64,000 nucleotides of DNA, taken from contig CAKUGT010000002.1 of NCBI GenBank assembly GCA_934654795.1, positions 1-64,000 on the forward strand, read 5' to 3'. This document shows, one piece after another, positions 1 through 10,182 of the stretch. This stretch comes from an uncultured Collinsella sp. (GTDB lineage: Bacteria; Actinomycetota; Coriobacteriia; Coriobacteriales; Coriobacteriaceae). Both the position numbers and the translations under genes were made by a program. Numbering within the stretch: the stretch's first letter is position 1; each line of letters begins with the position of its first letter. The notes under the pieces were generated by a model. That model ran no database searches. It saw only the letters and a program-made list of their open reading frames with translations, and was not told where the DNA came from.

Positions 1-44
1 ACAGCAAGGGGCGGAAATTGGCTCCATCTGTTACAGATTGAGAC
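1..44. repeat. 57-bp dyad element, partial copy cut by the window edge
   Basis: The right arm GTTACAGATTGAGAC is complete at 30-44 and is identical to the arm of the full copies further in. The left arm would begin about 12 bases before the window. It lies just beyond the 3' end of the NRAMP transporter gene. Confidence 0.8.
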
Positions 45-71
45 GTTTGGCTGGGCGGGCGTGCAGTTTCG

Positions 72-1328
72 TTACATCCCTGCCAGCAGCACGGCGTCGA
101 GCGCCGTTACGACGACGCCAATCCCTATGAGCAGCGCGTTGAGCGGGCGCGAGTTGGCGTATTTGCCCATGACGCGGCGCGAGCTGGTGAGTCGTATGAG
201 CACGAAGGCCGTGATCGGTAGCTGGAGCGACAGCAGTGCCTGGCTCCAGATGAGGCCCTCAAAGGGATTCGAAACGACCAGGCAGGCGGCAACTGCGCCG
301 GCAAAGCAGAGCGCCACGCCAATCGAGGAGTGCCGGTCGTGGATGTCGTATTCTTCGTCGAACATGCCGGCCGTAATGGTGCCGGCCGCCATGCCCGCCG
401 TCACGCTGCTCGAGAGGCCTGCGAACAACAGCGCCACGGCAAAGATGATCGAGCTTGCCGGGCCCAGGATGGGCGAGAGCGTGGCGGCCGCGACGGCGAG
501 GTCGTCTACGACGATGCCGTGGGCAAAGAAGGTCGTCGCGGCCAGGATGACCATCGCCGAGTTGATTGCCCAGCCCACGCCCATCGAAAAGAGCGTGTCG
601 AAGAACTCGTAGCGAAGGCGCTCCTCGATAACCTGCTCACCTTGGCCTTCGAAGTGCATGGATTGGATGACCTCGGAGTGCAGAAAGAGATTGTGGGGCA
701 TAACGACTGCGCCCAGGATGCTGACGACAATTGCAGGTGAGTCGGTGGGCATGCTGGGTGTGATCCAGCCTGCGGCGGCTTGCGGCCAGTCGACTTTGAC
801 CAGCGCGAGCTCGGCTAAAAACGACAGGCCCACTATGCCAACGAAGGCGATGATCCAGCGCTCGGCGCGTTTGTAGGAGCTCGTCATGAGCATCGCTATC
901 GATACCGCCGCTACGATGACGCAGCCGGCGCGCACGGGCAGCCCAAAGAGCATCTGGAGTGCGATCGCGCCGCCCAGGACCTCGGCCATGGCGGTGGCGA
1001 CGGTTGCGAGATATGCGCTGACGAGCACGGCGCGTCCGACGGTGCGGGGGAGATGGCGGGTCGTGGCCTCGGCAAGGCAGGCGCCCGTGGCGATGCCCAG
1101 GTGCGCTGCGTTGTGCTGCAAGACGATCAGCATAATCGTAGACAGCGTGACCACCCACAGTAGCGCATAGCCAAATTGCGAGCCCGCGGCCATGTTGGAG
1201 GCCCAGTTGCCCGGATCGATAAAGCCGACGGTGACGAGCAGCCCGGGGCCGATGTGCCGGGCGATGTCCAGGCCGCCGTGGCCTCCGGTACGGCGCGAAC
1301 CATAGTGTTGTTTGAGATGGTTGAGCAT
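72..1328 (-). CDS. mntH: NRAMP-family divalent metal (Mn2+/Fe2+) transporter, MntH-like
   Basis: A 418-residue integral membrane protein of about 11 hydrophobic segments, the usual NRAMP length. It should carry Mn2+ or Fe2+ into the cell with protons. The two signature metal-site motifs are intact: DPGN in the first membrane helix (about residues 38-41) and MPHN followed by LFLHS in the sixth (about residue 210). The methionine of the latter is the ligand that favours soft transition metals over Mg2+. The start is supported by an AGGAG ribosome site 6 bases upstream of ATG. It lies 75 bases downstream of gpmA on the same strand, so the two may be cotranscribed. No MntR-type operator was recognised. 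The family is certain; the precise metal is inferred from the motifs. Confidence 0.9.
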   Translation of the reverse strand: MLNHLKQHYGSRRTGGHGGLDIARHIGPGLLVTVGFIDPGNWASNMAAGSQFGYALLWVVTLSTIMLIVLQHNAAHLGIATGACLAEATTRHLPRTVGRAVLVSAYLATVATAMAEVLGGAIALQMLFGLPVRAGCVIVAAVSIAMLMTSSYKRAERWIIAFVGIVGLSFLAELALVKVDWPQAAAGWITPSMPTDSPAIVVSILGAVVMPHNLFLHSEVIQSMHFEGQGEQVIEERLRYEFFDTLFSMGVGWAINSAMVILAATTFFAHGIVVDDLAVAAATLSPILGPASSIIFAVALLFAGLSSSVTAGMAAGTITAGMFDEEYDIHDRHSSIGVALCFAGAVAACLVVSNPFEGLIWSQALLSLQLPITAFVLIRLTSSRRVMGKYANSRPLNALLIGIGVVVTALDAVLLAGM

Positions 1329-1403
1329 GGTCGGCTCCTGCGTGCGGACGGCGCGGCGCTGCGCTGGGATCGTGCGGTGCCGCGCGCTGAGCTAAAGATG
1401 GGA

Positions 1404-2177
1404 CTACTTGTGCGCCTTGCCCTGATTGGCAACGGCATCGATCTTGGCGGCGATGGTCGCCGGGTCACCGATGTAGCGCTTGTCGAGGACGTTGAAATCG
1501 GTGTCGAAGGTGTAGACGAGCGGCACGCCGGTGGGGATATTGACCTTGAGGATTTCCTCGGGCGTGAGATGCTCAAACTTCATGACGAGCGAGCGCAGGG
1601 AGTTGCCGTGCGCGGCGATGAGCACGCGTTTGCCGGCGAGCATCTGGGGGCGAATCTCGTCCTCAAAATAGGGCCAGGCGCGGGCGATTGTGTCTTTGAG
1701 GCACTCGGTGTAGGGCAGCTGGTCGGGGGCGATGTCGCGGTATTGCTCCTGGGTGTGGGGGTCGCGCGTGTCGCCCGGCTCGAGTGCCGGCGGGCAGACA
1801 TCGAAGGAGCGGCGCCAGATGAGCACCTGCTCATCGCCGTGCTCTGCGGCGGCATCGGCTTTGTTGAGACCCTGCAGCGCGCCGTAGTGACGCTCGTTGA
1901 GTTTCCAGGACTTGATGACGGGCAGCCACTCGCGGTCCATCTGGCCGAGCACGATGTTGAGGGTGTGGATCGCGCGCTTGAGGCGCGAGGTGTAGCAGAT
2001 GTCAAAGTCGAAACCCGCCTCTTTGAGGGCGCGGCCGCCTGCCGCCGCCTCTTCGCGGCCCGTGTCGGTGAGTTCGACATCGGTCCAGCCGGTGAACAGG
2101 TTGAGCTTGTTCCACTCGGATTCTCCGTGACGGATAAGGACGAGTTGCATCGTCTGCTGCTCTGCTTGGTGTGCCAT
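1404..2177 (-). CDS. gpmA: 2,3-bisphosphoglycerate-dependent phosphoglycerate mutase
   Basis: This 257-residue enzyme interconverts 3- and 2-phosphoglycerate in glycolysis and gluconeogenesis in the cytoplasm. It shows the histidine phosphatase RHGESEWN motif with the phosphorylated histidine at residue 17, the LNERHYG motif near residue 95 and the second histidine motif AHGNSLR near residue 190. Length is normal for the cofactor-dependent family. The chosen ATG has a strong AAGGAGG site 4 bases upstream. An in-frame ATG at residue 10 starts at the conserved MQLVLIRHG and would remove a short non-conserved N-terminus, but it lacks as good a ribosome site. The promoter must lie in the divergent region shared with gltB, which also holds two 57-bp dyads. 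Confidence 0.96.
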   Translation of the reverse strand: MAHQAEQQTMQLVLIRHGESEWNKLNLFTGWTDVELTDTGREEAAAGGRALKEAGFDFDICYTSRLKRAIHTLNIVLGQMDREWLPVIKSWKLNERHYGALQGLNKADAAAEHGDEQVLIWRRSFDVCPPALEPGDTRDPHTQEQYRDIAPDQLPYTECLKDTIARAWPYFEDEIRPQMLAGKRVLIAAHGNSLRSLVMKFEHLTPEEILKVNIPTGVPLVYTFDTDFNVLDKRYIGDPATIAAKIDAVANQGKAHK

Positions 2178-2308
2178 GGGGGCCTCCTTGATCTGGCACG
2201 GTGTGCGTGCCGTTTGCTTGACGCCGCAAAGGATACCCGTTTTAGACTCAAAAGTTTACCAAGACTAACAAAAATGTGATTTTAGGCATGGTTGGTGCAA
2301 AGGGAATT

Positions 2309-2365
2309 GTCTCAATCTGTAACATCTGGGGGTCGAAGTTGGCTCTATCTGTTACAGATTTAGAC
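2309..2365. repeat. 57-bp dyad element, array A unit 1
   Basis: Left arm GTCTCAATCTGTAAC (2309-2323) and right arm GTTACAGATTTAGAC (2351-2365) enclose a 27-bp interior. It sits in the divergent gpmA/gltB promoter region, exactly 80 bp from the next unit. Confidence 0.92.
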
Positions 2366-2388
2366 AAACGACACCCGTCCTGCAGAAA

Positions 2389-2445
2389 ATCTCAATCTGT
2401 AACAGTTAGACGTCCAAATGGGCTCCTCGTGTTACAGATCGAGAC
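2389..2445. repeat. 57-bp dyad element, array A unit 2
   Basis: Left arm ATCTCAATCTGTAAC (2389-2403) and right arm GTTACAGATCGAGAC (2431-2445) enclose a 27-bp interior. The gap from unit 1 is 23 bp. Confidence 0.92.
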
Positions 2446-2479
2446 AATACGCAGCCCTGCCGTCCCCGGGAGACCATTT

Positions 2480-2520
2480 GTGACGTGCGTTACGCGATTG
2501 TTTCGAAACGGGTGGGAAAC
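2480..2520 (+). promoter_or_regulatory. Candidate operator region of the glutamate synthase operon
   Basis: Two dyads sit just upstream of a TAGTAT -10-like hexamer (2542-2547). One is GTGACG/CGTTAC (2480-2493). The other is built on the perfect palindrome GTTTCGAAAC (2500-2509), extended as GTTAC-N6-GTTTC then GAAAC-N6-GAAAC. The 11-bp half-site spacing resembles actinobacterial GlnR sites, which fits a nitrogen-assimilation gene. The regulator assignment is inference. Confidence 0.4.
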
Positions 2521-2588
2521 ACAACGGGCCGGCGATGCTCCTAGTATGCCTATTCAACTGACTGTCTAATAACTAGGGGAGGATCGCG

Positions 2589-5500
2589 ATGCAGGCAGAT
2601 TCCGCTCAGCAGCAGGGCCTTTATCGCCCCGAATTCGACCACGATGCATGTGGCATCGGCGCGCTTGCCGATATCAACGGCGAGCGCCATCACCAGATTC
2701 TGGACGACGCGCTGTCCATTCTGGTCAACTTGGAGCACCGCGGCGGCACCGGACTCGAGAAGAACACCGGCGACGGCGCTGGCATCCTGTTTCAGGTTCC
2801 GCATCACTTTTTCCGCAAAGAGGCTCAAAAGTGCGGCCAGATTCTGCCGGCAGAGGGCGACTATGGCGTGGCCATGCTGTTCTTCCCGCAGGACGACAAG
2901 GGCGTAGAGGATGCCCGTCGCGTGTTTGAGGAGGGCTGCGCCGAGGCTGGCGTGCCGCTGCTCTTTTGGCGCGAGGTGCCCGTCGACCCGCACGACCTGG
3001 GCGAGACGGCACGCGCCTGCATGCCTACCATCCTGCAGGCCTTCCTGGGCCGCCCCGACGACACGCCCGCCGGTGACGCCTTTGAGCGTCGCCTGTACGT
3101 GTGCCGCCGCACCATCGAGAAGAAGGCCGACGCCGAGTTCGCCCTCCGCGACAAGATCTTCTACGTGTGCTCCATGAGTTCGCGCACCATCGTGTACAAG
3201 GGCATGCTCGTCGCCACGCAGATGCGCCGCTTCTTCATCGACCTCAACGACGCCGCCGTCAAGACGGCCGTGGCACTCGTCCACTCGCGTTACTCCACCA
3301 ACACCACGCCCAGCTGGGAGCGCGCGCACCCCAACCGCTTTATCATCCACAACGGCGAGATCAACACCCTCAAGGGCAACGTCAACTGGATCCGCGCCCG
3401 CGAACCCAACCTGTACAGCCCCGTGCTCCAGCACGATCTTGAGCGCGTGATGCCCATTATCAACCGTGAGGGCTCCGACTCCGCGATTCTGGACAACGTG
3501 CTCGAGTTCCTGGTTATGAACGGTCGTCCGCTCACGCGCGCCGCATCCATGCTGCTGCCCGAGCCGTGGGACCACAACGACAGCCTGAGCGAGGAGCGCC
3601 GCGCCTACGACGCCTACCAGTCCATGCTCATGGAACCCTGGGACGGACCTGCCGCCATCGCCTTTACCGACGGCCGTACCTTGGGCGCCGCCCTCGACCG
3701 TAATGGCCTGCGCCCGGCCCGCTACTACGTGACGCGTGATGGCCGCTTTATGCTGGCGAGCGAGGTGGGCACCATCGAGGTGCGCCCCGAGAACATCCTG
3801 ACGAGCGGCTGCCTGGGACCGGGCCAGATGCTCGAGGTTGACTTTGCCCGCGGCCGCGTGATCTACAACGACGAGCTGCGCGCCCGCTATGCCAAGGAAA
3901 AGCCCTACCGCGACTGGATCGCCGAGGAGACGCTGACCGTCGACGCGCTCGACAAGCCCGCTGCTGCAACGCCGGCCGAGGACGCCGAGGTGCCCGCCGC
4001 CGTGCGCATGGCAAAGCTCGGCTATCACTGGGACGACGTCGACGAGGTCGTGCGCCCCATGGCCCAGCAGGGCAAGGCCCCGCTCGCCTCGATGGGCATC
4101 GATGCTCCGCTGGCCTGCCTGTCCAAGAAGACGCGCTCGTTCTACGACTACTTCTATCAGCTGTTCGCCCAGGTCACGAACCCGCCGATCGACGCCCTGC
4201 GCGAGCATATGGTCACCTCGACCACGCTCTACCTGGGCAACCACGGCAACCTACTCGAGGACTCCCGCGCCGCTTGCCAGCTGGTGCGTCTGGAGCGCCC
4301 GTTGCTCAACGAGGAAGAGTTCGACCGCATCTGTGCCATCGACCGCGTGGGCTTTAAGACCCGCCGCTTCCGTGCCGTGTATCGCCGCGACGCGGGCGAG
4401 GGCGCGCTGCAGGCTGCACTCAAGCAGCTTGCCGAGGACGTCGAGGCCGCGGTTCGCGATGGCGTGAACATCGTGGTGCTGAGCGACCGCGCTGCCGCGG
4501 GCGAGGTGCCCGTGCCGTCGCTGCTCGCCGTGGGCTGCGTTCACAACCACCTGATCCGCGCCGGCGTGCGCACCTTTGCCGACATCGTTGTGGAGTGCGG
4601 CGACGCCGTGTCCCCGCACGACTTTGCGGCGCTGGTGGGCTACTCCGCGAGCGGCATCTATCCGTACAACGCGCACGCGTGCATCCGCGATCTGGCGGCA
4701 CGCGGCGACCTGGACGTGACGGCCGAGCAGGGCATCGACAACTACAACAAGGCCGCGACCGCCGGTATCGTCTCCATCATGTCCAAGATGGGCATCTCCA
4801 CGGTGCAGAGCTACCACTCCGCGCAGATCTTTGAGGCCGTGGGCTTTACCACGGAGTTCGTTGATGCGTACTTCGCAGGCACGGTGAGCCGCGTGGGCGG
4901 TATGGGTGTCGAGGACGTCGAGCGCGAACAGAACGAGCGCTACGACGCCGCGCTTGCCATCCTCAAGAGCCCGGCACCTGAGCAGCTGCCCACGCTGGGC
5001 CTGACCAAGTGGCGCCCGCTCGGCGGCGAGGATCACCTTATCGACCCGCAGACCGTCTACCTGCTACAGACCGCCTGCCGCGAGGACAGCTACGACACCT
5101 TTAAGGAGTACAGCGCCCGCCTGCACCGCACCGGCCGAGCCGTGCGCCTGCGCGACTTGCTCGACTTTGATGCCAGCGGCCACACTCCGGTGGCACTCGA
5201 CGAGGTCGAGCCCGCGCTCAACATTGTCCGCCGCTTTAACACCGGCGCCATGTCGTATGGTTCCATCAGCAAAGAGGCACACGAGTGCATGGCCATCGCC
5301 ATGAACCGCCTGCACGGCCGTTCCAACTCCGGCGAGGGCGGCGAGGATCCACGTCGCGAGACCCCGTTGGCCAACGGCGACTCCAAGAACTCCGCAATCA
5401 AGCAGGTGGCAAGTGCGCGCTTTGGCGTGACGAGCCGCTATCTTTGCAGCGCCTTTGAGATTCAGATCAAGATGGCCCAGGGCGCCAAGCCCGGCGAGGG

Positions 5501-7286
5501 CGGCCACCTACCCGGCAAGAAGGTCTACCCCTGGATCGCCGAGGTCCGTCAGTCCACGCCCGGCATCGGCCTGATCTCGCCTCCGCCGCACCACGACATC
5601 TACTCTATCGAGGACCTGGCCGAGCTCATCTTCGACCTTAAGAACGCCAACCCCGGCGCGCGCGTGTCGGTCAAGCTGGTCAGTGAGGCGGGCGTCGGCA
5701 CCATCGCCACCGGTGTGGCCAAGGGTGCTGCCGACAAGATCTTGATCAGCGGCCACAACGGCGGCTCGGGTGCCGCTGCGCGCGACTCTATCTGGCACGC
5801 CGGTCTGCCGCTGGAGCTCGGTCTTGCCGAGGCTCAACAGACGCTGCTGCAAAACGGCCTGCGCTCGCGCGTGGTGCTCGAGGCCGACGGCAAGCTCATG
5901 GACGGTACCGATGTCGCCGTTGCCTGCCTGCTGGGCGCCGAGGAGTTTGGCTTTGCGACCATGCCGCTCATCTCGATGGGCTGCCTCATGCAGCGCGACT
6001 GCCAGCAGGATACCTGCCCCGCCGGCATCGCCACGCAAAACTGCCGCCTGCGTCGCGGCTTCCGCGGCAAGCCCGAGCACGTCGAGCACTTTATGCTCTT
6101 TGTTGCCGAGCAGCTGCGCGAGGTCATGGCGAGCCTGGGCTTCCGCACCGTCGACGAGATGGTCGGCCATCCCGAGTGCTTGCGCCAGATTGAGATCCCG
6201 GGCAACCGCAAGGCTAACCTGCTGGATCTGTCGCCTGTGCTTGCAAGCGCGACCTGTGAGTTTGGTGCCCACATCCCGGGTGCCGACGGTCGTCACTTCC
6301 TGCCCCAGATGGCCGCGGACAGCGAGCTCAACAAGACGCTCGACTCCACGCTGTTCGTGCCCTACACGGCCGATGCCCGTGCGCACCTGCGCCCGATTCG
6401 CTTCCATGCCGACATCGCCAACGTCAACCGCTGCGTGGGTACCATCCTGGGCAACGCGGTGACCAAGGCACATCCCGAGGGCCTGCCCGCCGGCTCCATC
6501 ACCATCGATTGCGATGGCTCGGCCGGTCAGAGCTTTGGCGCGTTCCTGCCGCGCGGCGTGACGCTCAACGTGTGCGGCGACGCTAACGACTACTTTGGCA
6601 AGGGCCTTTCGGGCGGCGAGGTGTCGGTGCGTCCCAACCCGCATGCGACCTACAAGTTCGACGAAAACATCATCGTGGGCAATGTTGCGTTCTTTGGCGC
6701 CACGAGCGGCCGCGGCTTCATTAACGGTCTGGCCGGCCAGCGCTTTGGCGTACGCAACTCCGGTGCCACCGTGGTGGTCGAGGGCTGCGGCAACCATGGC
6801 TGCGAGTACATGACGGGCGGTCTGGCGCTCATCCTGGGCGAGGTCGGGCAGAACTTCGCCGCCGGCATGACGGGTGGCGTGGCCTATGTCTTTGACCAGT
6901 ACGGCACGCTCGATGCCCGTGTGAACCACGAGAGCGTTGAGCTTAAAGCCCCGACGGCCGGCGAGCTGGCACAGATTCGCGAGCTCATCCAGGAGCACGT
7001 GGACGCGACGCAGAGTCCGCGCGGCATCAAGCTGCTCTACAGCTTTGAGACGATGAACAGGCACTTTGTGAAGGTCATTCCGACCGAGTACGAGCGCGTG
7101 CTGGCGATTGTCGCTGCGAGCGAGGTTGCCGGCAAGACGCATGCGCAGGCAGAGGAGCTGGCGTTTGACATTGTGACCGGTCGCGCGAGTGCCGCGGATG
7201 TTGCTCGCTTCGATGTTGCGGGCGGTGCTGCTGGCGCTGCGTCTGTGGCTGCCAGCTCTGTTGCTTCGACCAAGAAGGAGGCGTAA
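2589..7286 (+). CDS. gltB: Glutamate synthase (GOGAT) large subunit
   Basis: A 1565-residue enzyme that takes the amide nitrogen of glutamine and transfers it to 2-oxoglutarate, giving two glutamates. It works with GltD encoded immediately downstream. Domains in order are a class-II glutamine amidotransferase (about 21-430), a central linking domain (about 470-770), an FMN/3Fe-4S synthase domain (about 830-1210) and a C-terminal GXGXG beta-helix domain (about 1260-1490). Cys21 follows a 20-residue propeptide and is the expected N-terminal nucleophile after processing. The 3Fe-4S ligands appear as C1132, C1138 and C1143. The last 40 residues are Ala/Ser-rich and look like a non-conserved tail. 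ATG is preceded by AGGGGAGG. Very long antisense frames across this gene are codon-bias artefacts. Confidence 0.98.
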   Translation: MQADSAQQQGLYRPEFDHDACGIGALADINGERHHQILDDALSILVNLEHRGGTGLEKNTGDGAGILFQVPHHFFRKEAQKCGQILPAEGDYGVAMLFFPQDDKGVEDARRVFEEGCAEAGVPLLFWREVPVDPHDLGETARACMPTILQAFLGRPDDTPAGDAFERRLYVCRRTIEKKADAEFALRDKIFYVCSMSSRTIVYKGMLVATQMRRFFIDLNDAAVKTAVALVHSRYSTNTTPSWERAHPNRFIIHNGEINTLKGNVNWIRAREPNLYSPVLQHDLERVMPIINREGSDSAILDNVLEFLVMNGRPLTRAASMLLPEPWDHNDSLSEERRAYDAYQSMLMEPWDGPAAIAFTDGRTLGAALDRNGLRPARYYVTRDGRFMLASEVGTIEVRPENILTSGCLGPGQMLEVDFARGRVIYNDELRARYAKEKPYRDWIAEETLTVDALDKPAAATPAEDAEVPAAVRMAKLGYHWDDVDEVVRPMAQQGKAPLASMGIDAPLACLSKKTRSFYDYFYQLFAQVTNPPIDALREHMVTSTTLYLGNHGNLLEDSRAACQLVRLERPLLNEEEFDRICAIDRVGFKTRRFRAVYRRDAGEGALQAALKQLAEDVEAAVRDGVNIVVLSDRAAAGEVPVPSLLAVGCVHNHLIRAGVRTFADIVVECGDAVSPHDFAALVGYSASGIYPYNAHACIRDLAARGDLDVTAEQGIDNYNKAATAGIVSIMSKMGISTVQSYHSAQIFEAVGFTTEFVDAYFAGTVSRVGGMGVEDVEREQNERYDAALAILKSPAPEQLPTLGLTKWRPLGGEDHLIDPQTVYLLQTACREDSYDTFKEYSARLHRTGRAVRLRDLLDFDASGHTPVALDEVEPALNIVRRFNTGAMSYGSISKEAHECMAIAMNRLHGRSNSGEGGEDPRRETPLANGDSKNSAIKQVASARFGVTSRYLCSAFEIQIKMAQGAKPGEGGHLPGKKVYPWIAEVRQSTPGIGLISPPPHHDIYSIEDLAELIFDLKNANPGARVSVKLVSEAGVGTIATGVAKGAADKILISGHNGGSGAAARDSIWHAGLPLELGLAEAQQTLLQNGLRSRVVLEADGKLMDGTDVAVACLLGAEEFGFATMPLISMGCLMQRDCQQDTCPAGIATQNCRLRRGFRGKPEHVEHFMLFVAEQLREVMASLGFRTVDEMVGHPECLRQIEIPGNRKANLLDLSPVLASATCEFGAHIPGADGRHFLPQMAADSELNKTLDSTLFVPYTADARAHLRPIRFHADIANVNRCVGTILGNAVTKAHPEGLPAGSITIDCDGSAGQSFGAFLPRGVTLNVCGDANDYFGKGLSGGEVSVRPNPHATYKFDENIIVGNVAFFGATSGRGFINGLAGQRFGVRNSGATVVVEGCGNHGCEYMTGGLALILGEVGQNFAAGMTGGVAYVFDQYGTLDARVNHESVELKAPTAGELAQIRELIQEHVDATQSPRGIKLLYSFETMNRHFVKVIPTEYERVLAIVAASEVAGKTHAQAEELAFDIVTGRASAADVARFDVAGGAAGAASVAASSVASTKKEA

Positions 7287-7291
7287 GTGCC

Positions 7292-8773
<1,482 letters not shown>

Positions 8774-8820
8774 AGTAGTCACGGAGATACTCAACAATCG
8801 AATCGGCAAGGGCTGTCCCT

Positions 8821-8895
8821 AACTGCCGGCACAAAAGGAACGTCCCTAAGTGCCGGCAGTTGGGGACGTTCCTTTTCTGTCGGCATTCGGGGACA
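8821..8895. repeat. Imperfect palindrome after gltD, possible terminator
   Basis: The sequence AAAAGGAACGTCCC (about 8833-8846) is answered by GGGGACGTTCCTTTT (about 8862-8876) around the loop TAAGTGCCGGCAGTT. Outer copies of the GCCGGCA and GGGGACA words flank it. The stem with a T run could end gltBD transcription. Similar words (GTCCCCAAGTGCCGG) recur near 34897, so this looks like one of the organism's dispersed elements. Confidence 0.55.
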
Positions 8896-8900
8896 CTCCT

Positions 8901-9180
8901 TGCGGATTTGCGAGTGATTTGCTTGTTTGTCGACGTACGGGTGTTCATTTGTCGACTTCTTGGGCTGTGGTCAACTGTTGTTTCTGTGGTGGCTGCGGGC
9001 ATTTGGCTCAAAAGGGCGGGTTGGCCGTCTATGTTTACCTGCGGTTTTGTTGCGGTGCGCATTTTCGGTCAAGCTTTTCGTCAAGTGTTTGGTCAGCATC
9101 TGGTTTGCAGTCGGAGGCCTATTTTGCCCGTGCTGGTCATGGCTGCCCACCCTCCTCGTAAGCTCAAATTGAGATCCATC
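8901..9180. other. Non-coding stretch without recognisable features
   Basis: This part is more T-rich than its surroundings. Short frames exist on the plus strand but begin inside the palindrome and lack ribosome sites. The only structure is a CTCAAA/TTTGAG dyad just before the next gene, near 9161-9186. A promoter for the gene at 9198 must be here but no clear hexamer pair was found. Confidence 0.5.
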
Positions 9181-9197
9181 AGTTTGAGGAGGATGCC

Positions 9198-9905
9198 ATG
9201 ACTGACCACGCTTTTGACCGAGCAGAGCTGGCTGAAGCCGTCGGCAACGATATTGCCGACATGGCCCATTTTTGGATGCTGCGGAAGTTTCAATTCCTGG
9301 AGCCGGCGCGCGAGCAGTTCGAGATTATCGTCGACCCGTGGCTCAGCTATTGCGAGGAACCTTCTCAAAACGAAATCATGGCCTACAACATGGCGTTTAC
9401 TGATTGGCTGCTCTTCGAGCGCCCCTATCGCCAAGGCAAAACGCTGCTCGAGCTATATGTTGACGAGCCGCCGGCATCGCTTTCGCCTGCCTCGCTCAAG
9501 CGGCTCGAGCAGGTGCGTGATACGCAGTATTTCTCGCGCTTTGGCATTTTGGACAAGAATCCTGCGTCCGGCATGGTCGTGCTGAAGGACACACGCACCG
9601 ATCATCGCTTTGATGTCTACGACCCACATATCGTGCAGAGGGAGCACTGGAGCGACGGCGCGATTGCGGTGCGCCTCGCCTCCGTCGACGATGTCTGGCT
9701 TGCGGCGGGACAGCTCTACCTGTATGACATTGCGCGCCTGAACGACACGGCGGTCGACGGGCCGGGTGCGGTGCATCCCGAGGACCTGCAGGACGGCTTT
9801 GACACCTCGTGCATCAGCTTCTTCTTGCGTCTGGTCCGCGACATCATGGGCGCCCAGGGGCGTTACGTAAAGTCGCTCAATATTTACGAGCAAGAATGGG
9901 AGTAG
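9198..9905 (+). CDS. Unrecognised cytoplasmic protein
   Basis: A 235-residue protein with no signal peptide, membrane segment or cysteine cluster. I do not recognise the family. It is acidic and rich in aromatic residues (many Trp, Tyr and Phe). The N-terminal half contains the phrase FTDWLLFERPYRQGK near residue 65 and the C-terminal half looks like a compact beta-rich domain. The start is well supported by GAGGAGG 5 bases before ATG, and codon use matches the neighbours, so it is a real gene. It stands alone between gltD and the array of three dyads and no function can be inferred from context. Confidence 0.8.
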   Translation: MTDHAFDRAELAEAVGNDIADMAHFWMLRKFQFLEPAREQFEIIVDPWLSYCEEPSQNEIMAYNMAFTDWLLFERPYRQGKTLLELYVDEPPASLSPASLKRLEQVRDTQYFSRFGILDKNPASGMVVLKDTRTDHRFDVYDPHIVQREHWSDGAIAVRLASVDDVWLAAGQLYLYDIARLNDTAVDGPGAVHPEDLQDGFDTSCISFFLRLVRDIMGAQGRYVKSLNIYEQEWE

Positions 9906-9945
9906 GGGATGGGCGGTTGTCGCCTGCCTCGCCTTCTGCCTTTAT

Positions 9946-10002
9946 GTCTCGATCTGTAACGTTTGGGGACAAAAAACCGGTCTACCTGTTACGGATCGAG
10001 AC
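9946..10002. repeat. 57-bp dyad element, array B unit 1
   Basis: Arms GTCTCGATCTGTAAC and GTTACGGATCGAGAC. The A-to-G change at arm position 6 is matched by a complementary C in the other arm. Confidence 0.92.
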
Positions 10003-10025
10003 GAATGCTTGGGCGCCGCTGGTTT

Positions 10026-10082
10026 GTCTCAATCTGTAACGTTTAGGGGTCTGGAGAACGGTTTACTGTTACAGATCGAGAC
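10026..10082. repeat. 57-bp dyad element, array B unit 2
   Basis: Arms GTCTCAATCTGTAAC and GTTACAGATCGAGAC with a 27-bp interior. It begins 23 bp after unit 1 ends, an 80-bp period. Confidence 0.92.
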
Positions 10083-10105
10083 GTTTGGCGTCTGGCTGGG
10101 GGAAT

Positions 10106-10162
10106 GTCTCAATCTGTAACATCAACAGGCCAAAAATCGGTCTTCCTGTTACAGATCAAGAC
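10106..10162. repeat. 57-bp dyad element, array B unit 3
   Basis: Arms GTCTCAATCTGTAAC and GTTACAGATCAAGAC. It ends only 20 bp before the start codon of the nuclease-like gene and so lies within its presumed promoter or leader. Confidence 0.92.
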
Positions 10163-10182
10163 ATTTGTCGGCGGAGGCAACG

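Noticed and set aside
8860..9201. 113-residue hydrophobic plus-strand frame
   Set aside because: It begins inside a palindromic element, lacks a ribosome site and runs into the next gene's start.
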